The position numbers were made by a program, and so were the translations under genes. The notes under the pieces were generated by a model, which worked only from the letters and a program-made list of their open reading frames with translations, ran no database searches and was not told the DNA's origin. Of a stretch of DNA of 64,000 nt, positions 28,401-40,400 are shown in pieces (the first letter of the stretch is position 1; each line of letters starts with the position of its first letter). The DNA is taken from assembly GCA_023101725.1 (NCBI GenBank), contig JALJCO010012637.1:1178001-1242000 (forward strand), read 5' to 3'. The DNA is from Atherinomorus stipes. Its lineage: Eukaryota; Chordata; Actinopteri; Atheriniformes; Atherinidae.

Positions 28401-31400
28401 AGATGGCACAATCAATTCAAGAATTAATATCATTGCAGTGTTCAGCAAAACTCTGATCGATGCATTTACAGCTTATGAAGACACAATGAGAAGTATGTTA
28501 AAGAAAAAAAAAGTATATGATGATGTAGGTACAGGTACACACAAGTTTTAGGTGATCTGTAGGGGCTCCTAGGATCCTGCAGGAGGATGGGGATGGCCTC
28601 TTTAAGTGAAAAAGCAATTGACCCACAAAAATGATCAAAGGCAGTCTTTTAAGTTGATTCAAATTAGTTAAGTCTTTATTTTTACATGGTAAAATAATTA
28701 AAGACCAACGCGTTGCGTACAACTTGGTCTTCATTAAGGTCAAGGACAGAGGGACAAAACTGGAGTAGAACTTGAAGAGAATGAATGAATGAATCAACTC
28801 AGAGTGCCTTTGATCATTTTATAGGCTAACTGCTCTGTTAGATAAAGTAGACAGGTTTTTTACCCAAAGCAAGAAGCTCTGAATTGAGTTAAAATTAGCA
28901 TTGGTGACATCAGTATGTTCTGATCTCAGCCATCTGGGCCGAGTCTCAGGTGTGTAGACGGGCGTGGGTATGATGCCGGCCAGCGGTCAGTTCAGTTTGT
29001 GGTGTGTCAACATTAGTTCTGTATAAATACAAGTAGTACCAGCTTCATACTGTGCATGACTCTCTCACTCCTCTCATCCTTTCTCTCTGAATTTTCTTTT
29101 CTTTTCCTAGTAGTCATAAGTTTCTGAAGACAGCTTGCTGCTTCTTCTTATATTTAGTCAATTCTCAGCATAACCCAACCAAGTGAGCACTTACGGCCCC
29201 CATGCTACCAAGGGGGCCCTCAGGAGTGTTTGAAATGTCAAGATGTCTTCTTGTAAAAATGTATAATGATTATATTTAAGAAAAACACAATTGTATCACT
29301 GATTTACTCTTCCTAGTATGGTAATACACACAAAAAAATTGTTTTGCACCACTTTAATTGCATACAAGCATGAAAGTTTCATGTTTGTATTCACATCATA
29401 CTTATTTGATTAATTCCTGCTGCCTCTGTTTTACAGTATTATGCGTACAGTTTTATGTGCAGCATATCATTCTAACATTACAATAGATGACCAACACAAG
29501 AAGTTGAGGACAAATTAGGAACAGTTTTATCTATTTTGTAGTGGAAGATAATATTCTGGTGCACTTCTGTACCTCAGTTTCAAATTTGTCAAATTTGTAA
29601 CAACAAAAGTAATTTAACTGGCAAACTTTTTTACTCTAAATGTGTCCTGTCATCTCCATATGTGCAAATTAATACTAAACTTTTTTTTTTTCTTATTTGC
29701 TACCCCAGTAAGGTTGAAAACTATAAGAGAAGTGGCAATAATATAATTTCAGCCAACTACAAGTGATGTAAGTGAATGAATATTTAAGATTTACAGTGTA
29801 TAAAATGATCAAGCATGAGAAAAGGTTTAGGATTTGTGAATATATCTTTGAGTAGGGATGGGTGATATGTTATCGTTGGCGATGTATTGTCAAAGAAATT
29901 CCCCACGGTCATAATTTGTCACCTCGCAATAAAAACGATAAATTCAATTATCAGGTTGTATTTACAGTTATTTATATATTTTATTTTTGCTGTTTGCACT
30001 TTTTTGAATAAATGTCAAATTTGTTGTCATATTTCAGACTTAAAGTTTTGCAATGCAGGTGTACTACTTAAACTTAATTGATGTAGTTTAGTGGCTTCTA
30101 GTATTATTTTAGGTCTAAAAACAGAATGTAGTTAAAGACCCCCCCCCTTTTTTTTTTTTTAAAGGGGTAAAAGGTATAGATTTACAATACAAAAGATTAG
30201 ACTGATATTTTCTCTCGTCACGTATCGTTATTGTGATAGAAACCCGAAATTATCGAGATACATAATTAAGTCCATATTGATCATCCCTATCTATGAGTAA
30301 GGTAAACATTAGTTTGTAAGTTCAGTTTGGTATTTATGGGAAGTTCATGGTTTTAAGACTAATAAATGGTCATCTCCACAAACTATAGAAGTTTAATTTG
30401 CATTTGTGTATTTTTGTAACTTTGTCTTGAAGTCGTCCAGAAAGCTGCAGTTGTATGAAAACATCGACCTCTGCACAGTTGATGGATTAAACTGCTGCAG
30501 GAAACTGGCTGAAATGCTTAATATGAAGCTTTATTTACTTTGGTGAACATGTAAGTGAGCTTCCATCTTGACATCCAGAACGTCTGAGCTCCACTTGTGT
30601 TTCCTAAATGTTGACTTTACTCCAAAAAAATGTTTCTTTACCTCCTGAGTGTCTGACAGGGAGGAGTGAGCAGGACTTTAAAGCAATTAAAGAACATTTC
30701 TTATAGAGGCTGACTGATTTATTATCTTGTTAAATGTATACAATTTAAGTCCGTTGTCCAGGCGTACAATGAGGGAGATTCTCTTCAGTGTTTCTGGACG
30801 TAACATGTTTAAAACGAGACATTCCTGGTTTGACTGCCCTGTTAGAATCATACAAACCTGGAAAAAGAGACGTCACTCTGAGGATCCCAGTGACGGCTTC
30901 TGTCCGTTGACCTTTTAGAGGCCAAAGGCATGGTCACCCTCTGAGGGAGGAGGGTCATCAGCGGGGCGGGCGGGGGTCACGCCTGAGGTCACACCGTGTT
31001 TAAAAGATGCCCAGTGTGTGGCATGTCTTTGTGTGGATAGGTGAGATTTAGTTACCCTGGAGGTGAGAGCTGTTCAATGTCTCAATAAGGCTCCTGGGGG
31101 GTGGTGACCTCAAAGTGACTCCGTTTATCAGATCAGTCAGGCTATATGGACGTGCTGCTTTCAGATTTAAGCAATAACTTCATCAATATTTTATATCTTT
31201 GTGTAAAATTCATAGCTGCTGTAACCAAATTTGTTCCAGTTACTTGTGTCAGTTGTTTGTCAACCAAAGCTGTTGCGGTTCCGTTTTGATGGCCTTGTTC
31301 ACCGCAGCAATGTAATGATCACATGAAGTGAAATGTGGAACCAATATAAGGTTTAAATTTGTCTTGTAGCTAGAAACACAACCTCTCTGCTGCATCCACC

Positions 31401-34400
31401 ATCAGTTTATCACTCCAGTTAGGGCATGAAGGCAGAAGAAGCAAGTTTTGAAGACATTTTTACAGTAGATAGCTTTATAACTGGGAGGTGTTACATGCAA
31501 GGGGAAGTTCCACCCCTCTACTTCCCCCCATGGGACCTAACAAACGAAAAATATAAATGGAAGTCAATAGGGAGAAATGTTGGACGTGGCAGCGAGTGAT
31601 GACGTCGCTCCCTGCAATGGGGATGAGTGAGACCGGCCATCATTCCATCGGCGTAATGGGAAGACTCGACATTTCCTGACTTATAACGGTTTTCACCTCT
31701 GTCCACGCTCTTTTGAAAAAAACTAGAATATAAAGCGGTGGTGTGCCGGAGTAAAATCCCAACGGTTGCGTACTCGGGCAGCTGTTGACGTATGTTGCTT
31801 GCGACCAGAGCTGTAGTCCACACAGGGGCTTCAAGTAAATCCTGAAATTATCTAAAGTCTTTGTGGTATTTTGTTTTTTCTTTGCACCAAGAATTTTCAT
31901 TTAAATCCACATCCAACATATCTGGAATCCAGGACAGGGAGCAACTGGGACCAGAAGATAATTATTTTTTTCCCATTGACTTCTATTCATATTTTTTCTT
32001 TTCGTAGGTCCCATGGGGCTCACCGGAAGGGGCGTGACTTCGGCTCCCTATACATTTGTACTCGTGCTCAATCATGATCAATTGGCCCTTCTTTTTTCAT
32101 GAATGAATTTAAATTCAATCTTGGTTTTCTAGTTACGTAGGTGTCAGAACTTGCCATTTTCTTATATGACACATGCAGACTTAAATTATTCTTGAATGCC
32201 TTTAGATATTATCTCAGATTTCCATCTAACGTCTCTAAATCTGCAGAAATCATGGCCACATTCATGTTGCACGTTCATAAAGTTGAAGAACTCCATCACA
32301 AAAACAATACATCCTACATTTCCCATGATGCATCCCAACAAAGCTGTTCATTTAGTTAACAAATAATTAAAAAAATATAAGCAGCAGTTTGAATTTGCTG
32401 CTTACGATGAGTGAATATTAAAATGAAATATACGTTTTCATCAGTAAAGTCCTTTTTTTTTTCTTTAACACTGCCATCCATCTATTTGGATCGATTGAAA
32501 GTGATTAAGCGATTGAGAGATTAAACCAAAGCCAGAAATCAGCAGCAATAAGATGCTCCTACTCCCCAGTGAGGCTTTGGTTAAGACCTTTGTCCATGTT
32601 TGCTCATCAGGGATTCATAGGTAGAGTAATCCCTGCCCTTCATATTTGTTTCATGGCTGTTCCTCCTCTGCTCGGCCACTTTGCGCTCACCCTGCAGTTT
32701 AGCATTCAGCTGCTTACTAAAGATGTTAGTGTCTAAATGAATGTAGCGATGCACAGGGCCACAAAGAGCACTAATCTGAACTGACCTCAGTGAATTGTTC
32801 CAGGAAAGCTGAGGAAGCTACGGGAGAGATTAAGCTGCAGAAAGACAGAGTTGATGCAAGCAGAGATTAGTCGTGTACCAAGCAAGGATCATTCCCCCCC
32901 AAAGGACCACACACTGTCAGTGTGGTCATGTCACTATTGTCTCTAAGCCACCGCCACTGCGGACTTGCTGGTTATTGTCTCTGAAATCCTCCAGCGTTTC
33001 CTCAAAAACCTGGACCCAAGCCCTTTGATTGGCACTTGTCAGGGGTGATAGAAAGGGTGACATGTTGGGAAAGGCTTCGATAAAGGAGGCCTGAAAGGAA
33101 AATCCCCTCCCTATGAATAATAATTTGGCAAGGATTTTCCTTTTTACTCCTCCCCACTCCTATTCTGCCATTCTTCCTGGAGATAGAGCAGTGAAGGCTC
33201 TGGGTGGCATCACTGAATGGCCTCAGCACGCTGATTGTCTCGCTGATGCTCATCCTTTTCTCAAACACGCAAAGCAAAAGATACAAGTCCAACCTTCTTG
33301 CCTCTGCCTGGTGCGCTGGATGTTGATGGGCAGGCGGTGTGTGTTGTTGTGTGTTTTTTGTCTCTGGTGGCCTTTCTGAGATCAGCGAGGGGATTTGACT
33401 TGGCCGCTTGCAGCCAAATCCAGCTATCTGCTATGCTCAGATGCTGCGGTTGGTATGGAAACCTGCTCTGTGTGTTTTAGATGAGCTCTTGTTTCCAGCT
33501 TGAACTGACCAGCAATCACTGCTGCGCATTCATGGATTAGGCCGTGTTGGAGGTTAGGATAGGAGGATTTTCAAAGAAAGGGAACGAATGCTGAATAATT
33601 TGAAGTCATAGATTCGCCCAGATTTAAAGATGCATTATTGAAGCAGAGTGAACTTCAGTTGTTAGAAGTTTCACAAATGAGCAGAATTTTAATCATCACC
33701 TAATTTGGTTTGCAGGAACAGTTTCATCCTTTCAAAGAGAAGGTTTTCCAGGATTTCTGTTTCACATCATGTCTTTCATCATTTTTTGATTAATTTTTTG
33801 TATGAGATCATTAAAAATGTATGATGTTAGGGAAAGGGTTGAGGACTCCAGGCTCTTTATTCTGTTAAACCCACACTGGGGTCTGTTTTGCTTAAATTTT
33901 AGTAACTTAAACAGCATTAACTTTAAAAAAAAAAAAGTTTTTTTGTTTGCATTTTTATTTTATTTTTACAGTAAATGACCGTTGCTGCCCCATTTCCCAG
34001 GCTGGACATGTGCTAGAATTACATAAAAAATTATACAATTAAACAGTGTAAGCAATACTTTAAATTTTCTGCCAACGTCAGAATATGTGTAAACCAAGTT
34101 GTAAATGTAAAAAGCCATTTTCTGCTTTTATTATCTGGTTTGTTTATCGACAGAGATTGACTTATGTGCTGTTCTTCAACAACACATAGTACTCCACAGA
34201 GATGACGCTCAGTGTTTATTGATGCTGATTGGCTGAAAGTTAACTTAAACCAACAACCAATTCAGTAACAAAAGGAAAAAAGCTTAAGAAAATATAAAAA
34301 GCGAAGGAGAGCCCACAGAGAAGGCTTCACTATTTAAGTGTAATTGTTCACAAAGTGGATTTTTTTTTGTTTTTGTTTTTTGCCCACTTTGTCATCTCTC

Positions 34401-37400
34401 CTCTTCTCAGCAGAACAAACAACAAAACCAAGAGCAGCTTGTATCTCTGATTGTTCCATATATTTCTGATACCGCCCTCTAGTGGCAACTATATTTTCAT
34501 ATACACACTTGGACTTCAAAAGTCTTTTTATATTTGATAAGATTTATTTAATGTATTCTGTTGGTATTCATTCAAACTGTGTGGTCAAAATAAGGTAGTG
34601 GGATATTAGTACTACTCATTATATCTTATGAGTAGAATATTGCCACCGACTCTTTTATTTGTACAGTGACCAAAGAGAAAAAACTAAACAAGATGAATCC
34701 ACATTTAGTTTTCATGCTGCTAATACCTGGAGCAAACAACTAGAATCTCAAAGCCAATTGCTAGTTTCCATATTTGGTCCCTCAGCAGATAAATGGACAC
34801 AGAAACAGTCGAAGATATAATAACATAATACGAGGACAAAAACATGACCTGAGACATGGATAATGACTTCCATTTACATTAAACCAGGGGTGTCCAAAGT
34901 TGGTCCTGGGGGGCCGCTGTCCTGCAGGTTTTATTCCCTTTCCTGCTTCCACACACCTGACACAATTAAATGAATCCAACAGCCTATAAAGTTTTGCACA
35001 ATGCTGGACACCTCTGCAATAAATGGTTGCTCATTAAAAAGGGATCTAGTTAAGAATTTGTCCATGTGTCCAATGATAGCACACAACAATTTCAAACAAA
35101 TACAGTCCTCAATCACAAAAAGGGAAATAAACAGACTTTCAGATGGTTAGTTTTATTAAAGGATTGTCCCAAAATAAAAAATAATGCACCAAAAACATTT
35201 CTTTAGATTTCTTTGTGATGAGTTGAGTAAATCAAAACAAACAAAAAACTTAAAGGTTCAGTGTGTAGGAATGACTGACATCTAGTGGTAAAGATGGGCA
35301 GAAAAATTACTCTGTATGCCAAGCACTAGTGTGAATGTACGGTTGCTGGCAGAGGCCAAAATTCTCCCAGACATAAAGATGTTTTCCCTTTTTGAGTGGA
35401 TCCAATAGTCTGAGGTGTATGACTGCACTACAGGTTTCTACTTTCAATGTCTTTTAAAGCATTACGTATCCCAAACAGTGCCCTAACTCACATGAAACAA
35501 AGCTAGTACAGTTTTAAAGTTGAGAGGTTTCTCATTTCACACACATTGTTTGGTCCATTCAGAGACACTGTAGTAAAAATGGTGGCACAAAACATAGCAG
35601 TGTCCGTGCATGAATTAAGAATGACATTTTTCTGCCATTGACCTTTAATTTTGTTACACACTGCACCCTTAAAGACACACAACGGAACTTTCAGCAGTTT
35701 TCTCAGTGACGCGCCCCCTATCGGCGGCTAAACTAGCATCCATCTTGTTCGTACCTGTACTGTAAGCTCACTCCAGCCAGTAAAAGACAGTCTTATCTTG
35801 ACTCTTGTTCTGTCCCTTCCTCTGTTTCTTTTCCTCTCTTCCTCCGGGGATGTTTCCTTGCGTTTCTTTACCGAATTCGACATGATGCGCATTCAAAACA
35901 GCCGCGACGTTGATACCTGGTTTACATCCGGTTGCTAGTGAGTGACGCGGTGCTGCAACGTCACGGTCGCGTCCCGGATGGGAATCTTACATACTGCTGT
36001 TTCTGAGCCCCGGGACGGCTCTGGGCACTGACAGCTCGAAAATGCGCTTAATGAATGTTGGTGTGACATCAAAACGAGTCAGAAACACAGATTTTTAAGG
36101 TCTAAAAGTTACATTGTGTGTCTTTAAGTTGTTTTTATTTGACACATCTGGAATCTTGCAGAATAATCCAAAATGGACTCTACCTTTATTGTTGTATTTG
36201 AGAATAATAAGAACAAAATTATGTGTTGAATGGTTGCTACAGTACCTTCATCTCTTTCTATCAGGGTCTTTTCAATTGTTTTTAATGTGTAGATGGTGAA
36301 TAACTTAAGTTTTGTTAGGTTAACTTTAATCTTCATTTTTAAGTTTGAATTTTTTTTTGTAGACTGACTGGAAAAATATCAAATAGAATGGGAAGCAAAT
36401 GCAGGAATATTTTGTCTGAAAACATTCAAAGAAAAGCTTTGAGGATTTTCCTTTATATTCATCATGGTGTCACGTTGATGGTCTCTGTTGCATTTGAGAA
36501 GAAATGATGAATTTGTACCATGAAGATGAATAAATTCCTCCTCCTGTCGTCTGTTTCGGTGACATTGGGCCTCCGGCAGCACGTAATAGAGGCGTGTGAT
36601 TGTGTTCAGCCTGGTGGAAGACATCCTGTCAAATGAGACGTGGCTCCATCAATCTGTGCTGCTGACCTCTGCACGCTCAGTAGCGACGTAAATGAGTTCT
36701 CAACACCTTTTTTTGGGAAGCTTAATGAATCTGATGCATGTCAGCTACTCAACTGGCCAAGCTCTCTGGTCTTAATAAATAGAAGTGTCTCCAGATGTAT
36801 CACATTTGAATTATCGCTCCTCCACTAACACACGAAACACTCAGGTTTGCAAAGGTAGCCCGAAGAAAAGAGGCCGAAACTTTAATGGAAACTATTGCAG
36901 AAGATAATCTGAGATTTCTTTAAGCTCAAGTCTGCGTTGATGGTGCGCTTTGTTTCCATGCTTCAACACCAAGCAGTGTATTCTGTGGACTTTGTATTGG
37001 GAGATAATGGGACTCTTAATTGGCTGGTCAGGGACAAAATGGATGGCTGTTTAAGTTTCAGGGACAGCGTCCGCTTCTTAGTGAGGCTTTGAAAGGACTG
37101 AAGGGAAGTGTGACTGTGGCATCTAAGAGAACAATGAGATGAGAATCAGCATTTATTAGAGGGCTGCTAATAGGTTGTAGTGGCTACTTCAATGTAGATC
37201 ATCATGAATACAAATTAGTTGGAATTTCTGGGTTCAGCTGTAAAAAGCAACGACACATAGCTGTCAGAGGGAGCATGCTCGCTATTTCCTCACAGTTTCT
37301 AAATATTTTATGTGTTATGTTTTCATTCCAGGTTCCCACTCACATGATGGGGGCCCCATTGATGAGGAACCCAATTATCCAGGAAGTACAGACCATGCTC

Positions 37401-40400
37401 AGGTCTCAGATGAAGAAAGAAGGCCCCAGAAATGTGAACTTGGAGCTGAAGGGAAGGACGGATGGATGGAGGAGAAAAAAACAAAGGCGCTGAGCATGCT
37501 TTCCAAACTGCAGGACAACACGCCTCGCCAGAGCAAAAGCAGCAAAAGCCGCTCCAACTTTGAGGACTGTGAGTTTATTATAACATGTGAAGCATTTATT
37601 ATTAAACTGTTGTCTAAAATGAGTAAGATCTGCAACAAACACTGAATTAAAGTTAAGTTCAGACTTTGGGTTGCTGTATTTTAGGTGATCTGATTGTGTT
37701 GTGGGGCTGCTGTACCTCCAGGTTTTAGATGCTTCTTATTAGCTTGTCCTTGTTGTTTACCTCGACCGTCTTCTTCCTGTATCAAAACTGTGGATGTAGC
37801 GTCTTATGACGTCACGTCCGCAGGGCAGCACAGGAAATTCGGACACCGAATTGCAGCACATTTTGCAGCACACAGTCTGTTCAAGGCAACGAAGAGAAAC
37901 GTGGGTGGAAACGTTATTTTTGGTATTTAGCGCTTCATCACCCATTAGAATTTTAAAAAAAAATGGAAATGCATGTTTGTTTGTTTTTTAATTCCTGCCT
38001 CTAGTCCTTTTAAAGCAATATTCTCAAAAATGTTGGCCATGATGGAAACATTTACAACCTTTGTCTTTTGGACTGCTATTGGGAATTATAAGCTGGTTGT
38101 GATAGATTGTGTGCTGCTGAATCACTTTGTTGGCATGGCGACCATACCAACCAGCAACCAGCGATATTGCCCGGCGGAACTTTAGTGGACGGTCTGTCCA
38201 CTAAAGTTCCGGGCGGCAGCCGCAGATTCTACTGCTATACTTTGCAGCTGAGTTTGGTCATTAAATTAATATGAAAATAAATACTTTTGGACATTTCAAA
38301 ATAGTTATTGAATCGGGATGTGTACCATTGTGATCGATTTAATAATGAATTGGCTCACTCTTGTTGTACTAGTTATTGTTGTTATTACGATCTCAGTAAA
38401 CAGGTAAACAGTTGTGAGACTTTTTAAATATGGACGGGCTGGAAGAAGCAGAGATCACGCAAGGGGCGTGTTCTCCCAATACCAGTACCAGTTCTACCAA
38501 TCACCAAACACCTATGTATTTCAGTTCCTATGGAACCCCGAAAAAGACCCTCCCTCGGAGTAGGAGCTAAAAAGGTTAAAGGAACTGAGGTCCGAGGTCC
38601 CTAGTTCCTATATGTCCGAATGCGCAAAAGAACGGCCTGGTTTCCGAAAAGGTTATAGGAACTCCGAAAGGTTCCTACAGTCCGAAAGCGCCTATTAAAA
38701 AGAAGAGAATCATGAGACCACTCTGTAGTAGGGTTTTTAACTGTGCACAGTTCAAATGAAGCTGGTTTCCTCAACACCTTGTTCTCAGGTTCTTCACAAA
38801 CCAGTTAATGAGTCATTAAATTGGCTGTGGTGAGTGCAAACAGGGAAAATTTGTACAGGCCTTAACCCTCCTGAGCTGATCTTTATTAAGTAGCTCCAGT
38901 TCTGTGTAGTAAAGTTTGTGTCTACACTGTTAATTCGTTATGTTTTCCATAACTCTCAAGTTCGTCATGATATTGCACACTTGAAGCATTAGAAGCATGG
39001 ACGTTCAAAGTCCGACCAAGTTCTGTTAATGAATGCAAGTTGGCTTCACTTCCATTTTCTGTCTTATTCATGCTTTTATGTTGCTTCTCGAAAAGCGACA
39101 AGATTAATCCACTATTGTGCAAGTCATTATTGGAAAAGTGGAAACATTTAATGACTTAATTCTCGTCAAAGAAATAAAGCATGGAAACATTTCTCAAAAA
39201 ATAATAAAACCCAGGCAGACTCACCCCATAAAATATTACAATAAATTCATTGTCTTACAGGGTTTAACAAAATATTTTATCTTTTTTTTCCCCTGAAATC
39301 ATTAAATAAAACAGGTTGTTAAGCTGGAAAATGCCTGTCAAAGCCCTGCAGAGGCAAATATGTCAATGCTTTTTTATTTTATCTCCTATTTGGAGCTCTT
39401 CCTAGTCTTCCTATAGTTTCTCTTCAGCATCGTATGTCATCCTCTACCTTTTTTTTTATAACATTCAAGTTTGGGCATCAGTCCTAAAGAGTAAGACACA
39501 CCAGTGAATTAGTCAGAGCTTAAAAGCAAATATAAGAGAAACAGCCCGCTGATCGAAAATGTTAAGTGTTGTGCTTAACTGTTAGCAATTAGCAGTGTTT
39601 GAATACGTCTGCCAGCCAGCCCTCTTCTTTGCCTCCTATTCACACAAACAATTCATGAAAAACACAAACACCTCAGTGCATTTACCAACACTCGACTCTA
39701 AAAATTCACCCTCAATTACTGCACTTGATTTTTTTAGAATTGCCTTTACTCTGCAGGCAGGAGTTTCAGCCAGGAGTTCTCCAGTTTCCCTCGAGTGCCT
39801 AATTTCTGGCATCCATGGCTCTGTGAGAGAGCTGGGGCCCATGGGTCCGACAATAAGCATCCACACCTAAGGTCAAGGCTGAGGGGGCCAGCCCTCTGCG
39901 TGGGTCAGCCAGGTCACAGTTGTTCTGTGAGTGTTCGCTCGTCTAAATGGGACAGGTTTGTTCAGACGGCTGAGCTGGATGGGGAACTCTGCAGCTGGCC
40001 TCACCGTCCTGCAGCAAGGTTATTACTGTTGAGAAGCTTTTGTGTTGTTACAGGAGGATGGGCTGTTGTTAAAGTGTGCTTCTTTTACACATGTGACATA
40101 AGGACAGTTTGTTTTGTTTTTTTTTAAGTGATGTAATTCTTTTAAACCAAACATGGTTTTAGAGCAAGAAAATCAAGCATCAGTGTAAAACCACGGTTAA
40201 AACACAAAACCCTCACCCCTACTGTCTTTGTTTTGGCTATTCAGCCCATAACCTTCCTGAGCCGGGTCACCTTTAACACTGCCATGGCTCATTTTAAGTT
40301 CATGATTTAGCTTTTTCGCAGTAATGCTGTTCATCTTAGGGCGCATTCAGAAAGCATAGTCCACGAGTCTCAGTCCGTTTGGGGACTCTGTTCGGTTGGG

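Noticed and set aside
28233..28427. LINE endonuclease-like translation
   Set aside because: Only a few residues fit; too short and diverged to call a separate element.
28700..28735. Short inverted text AAGACCAA...TTGGTCTT
   Set aside because: Eight-base arms only; expected by chance or part of an unseen repeat.
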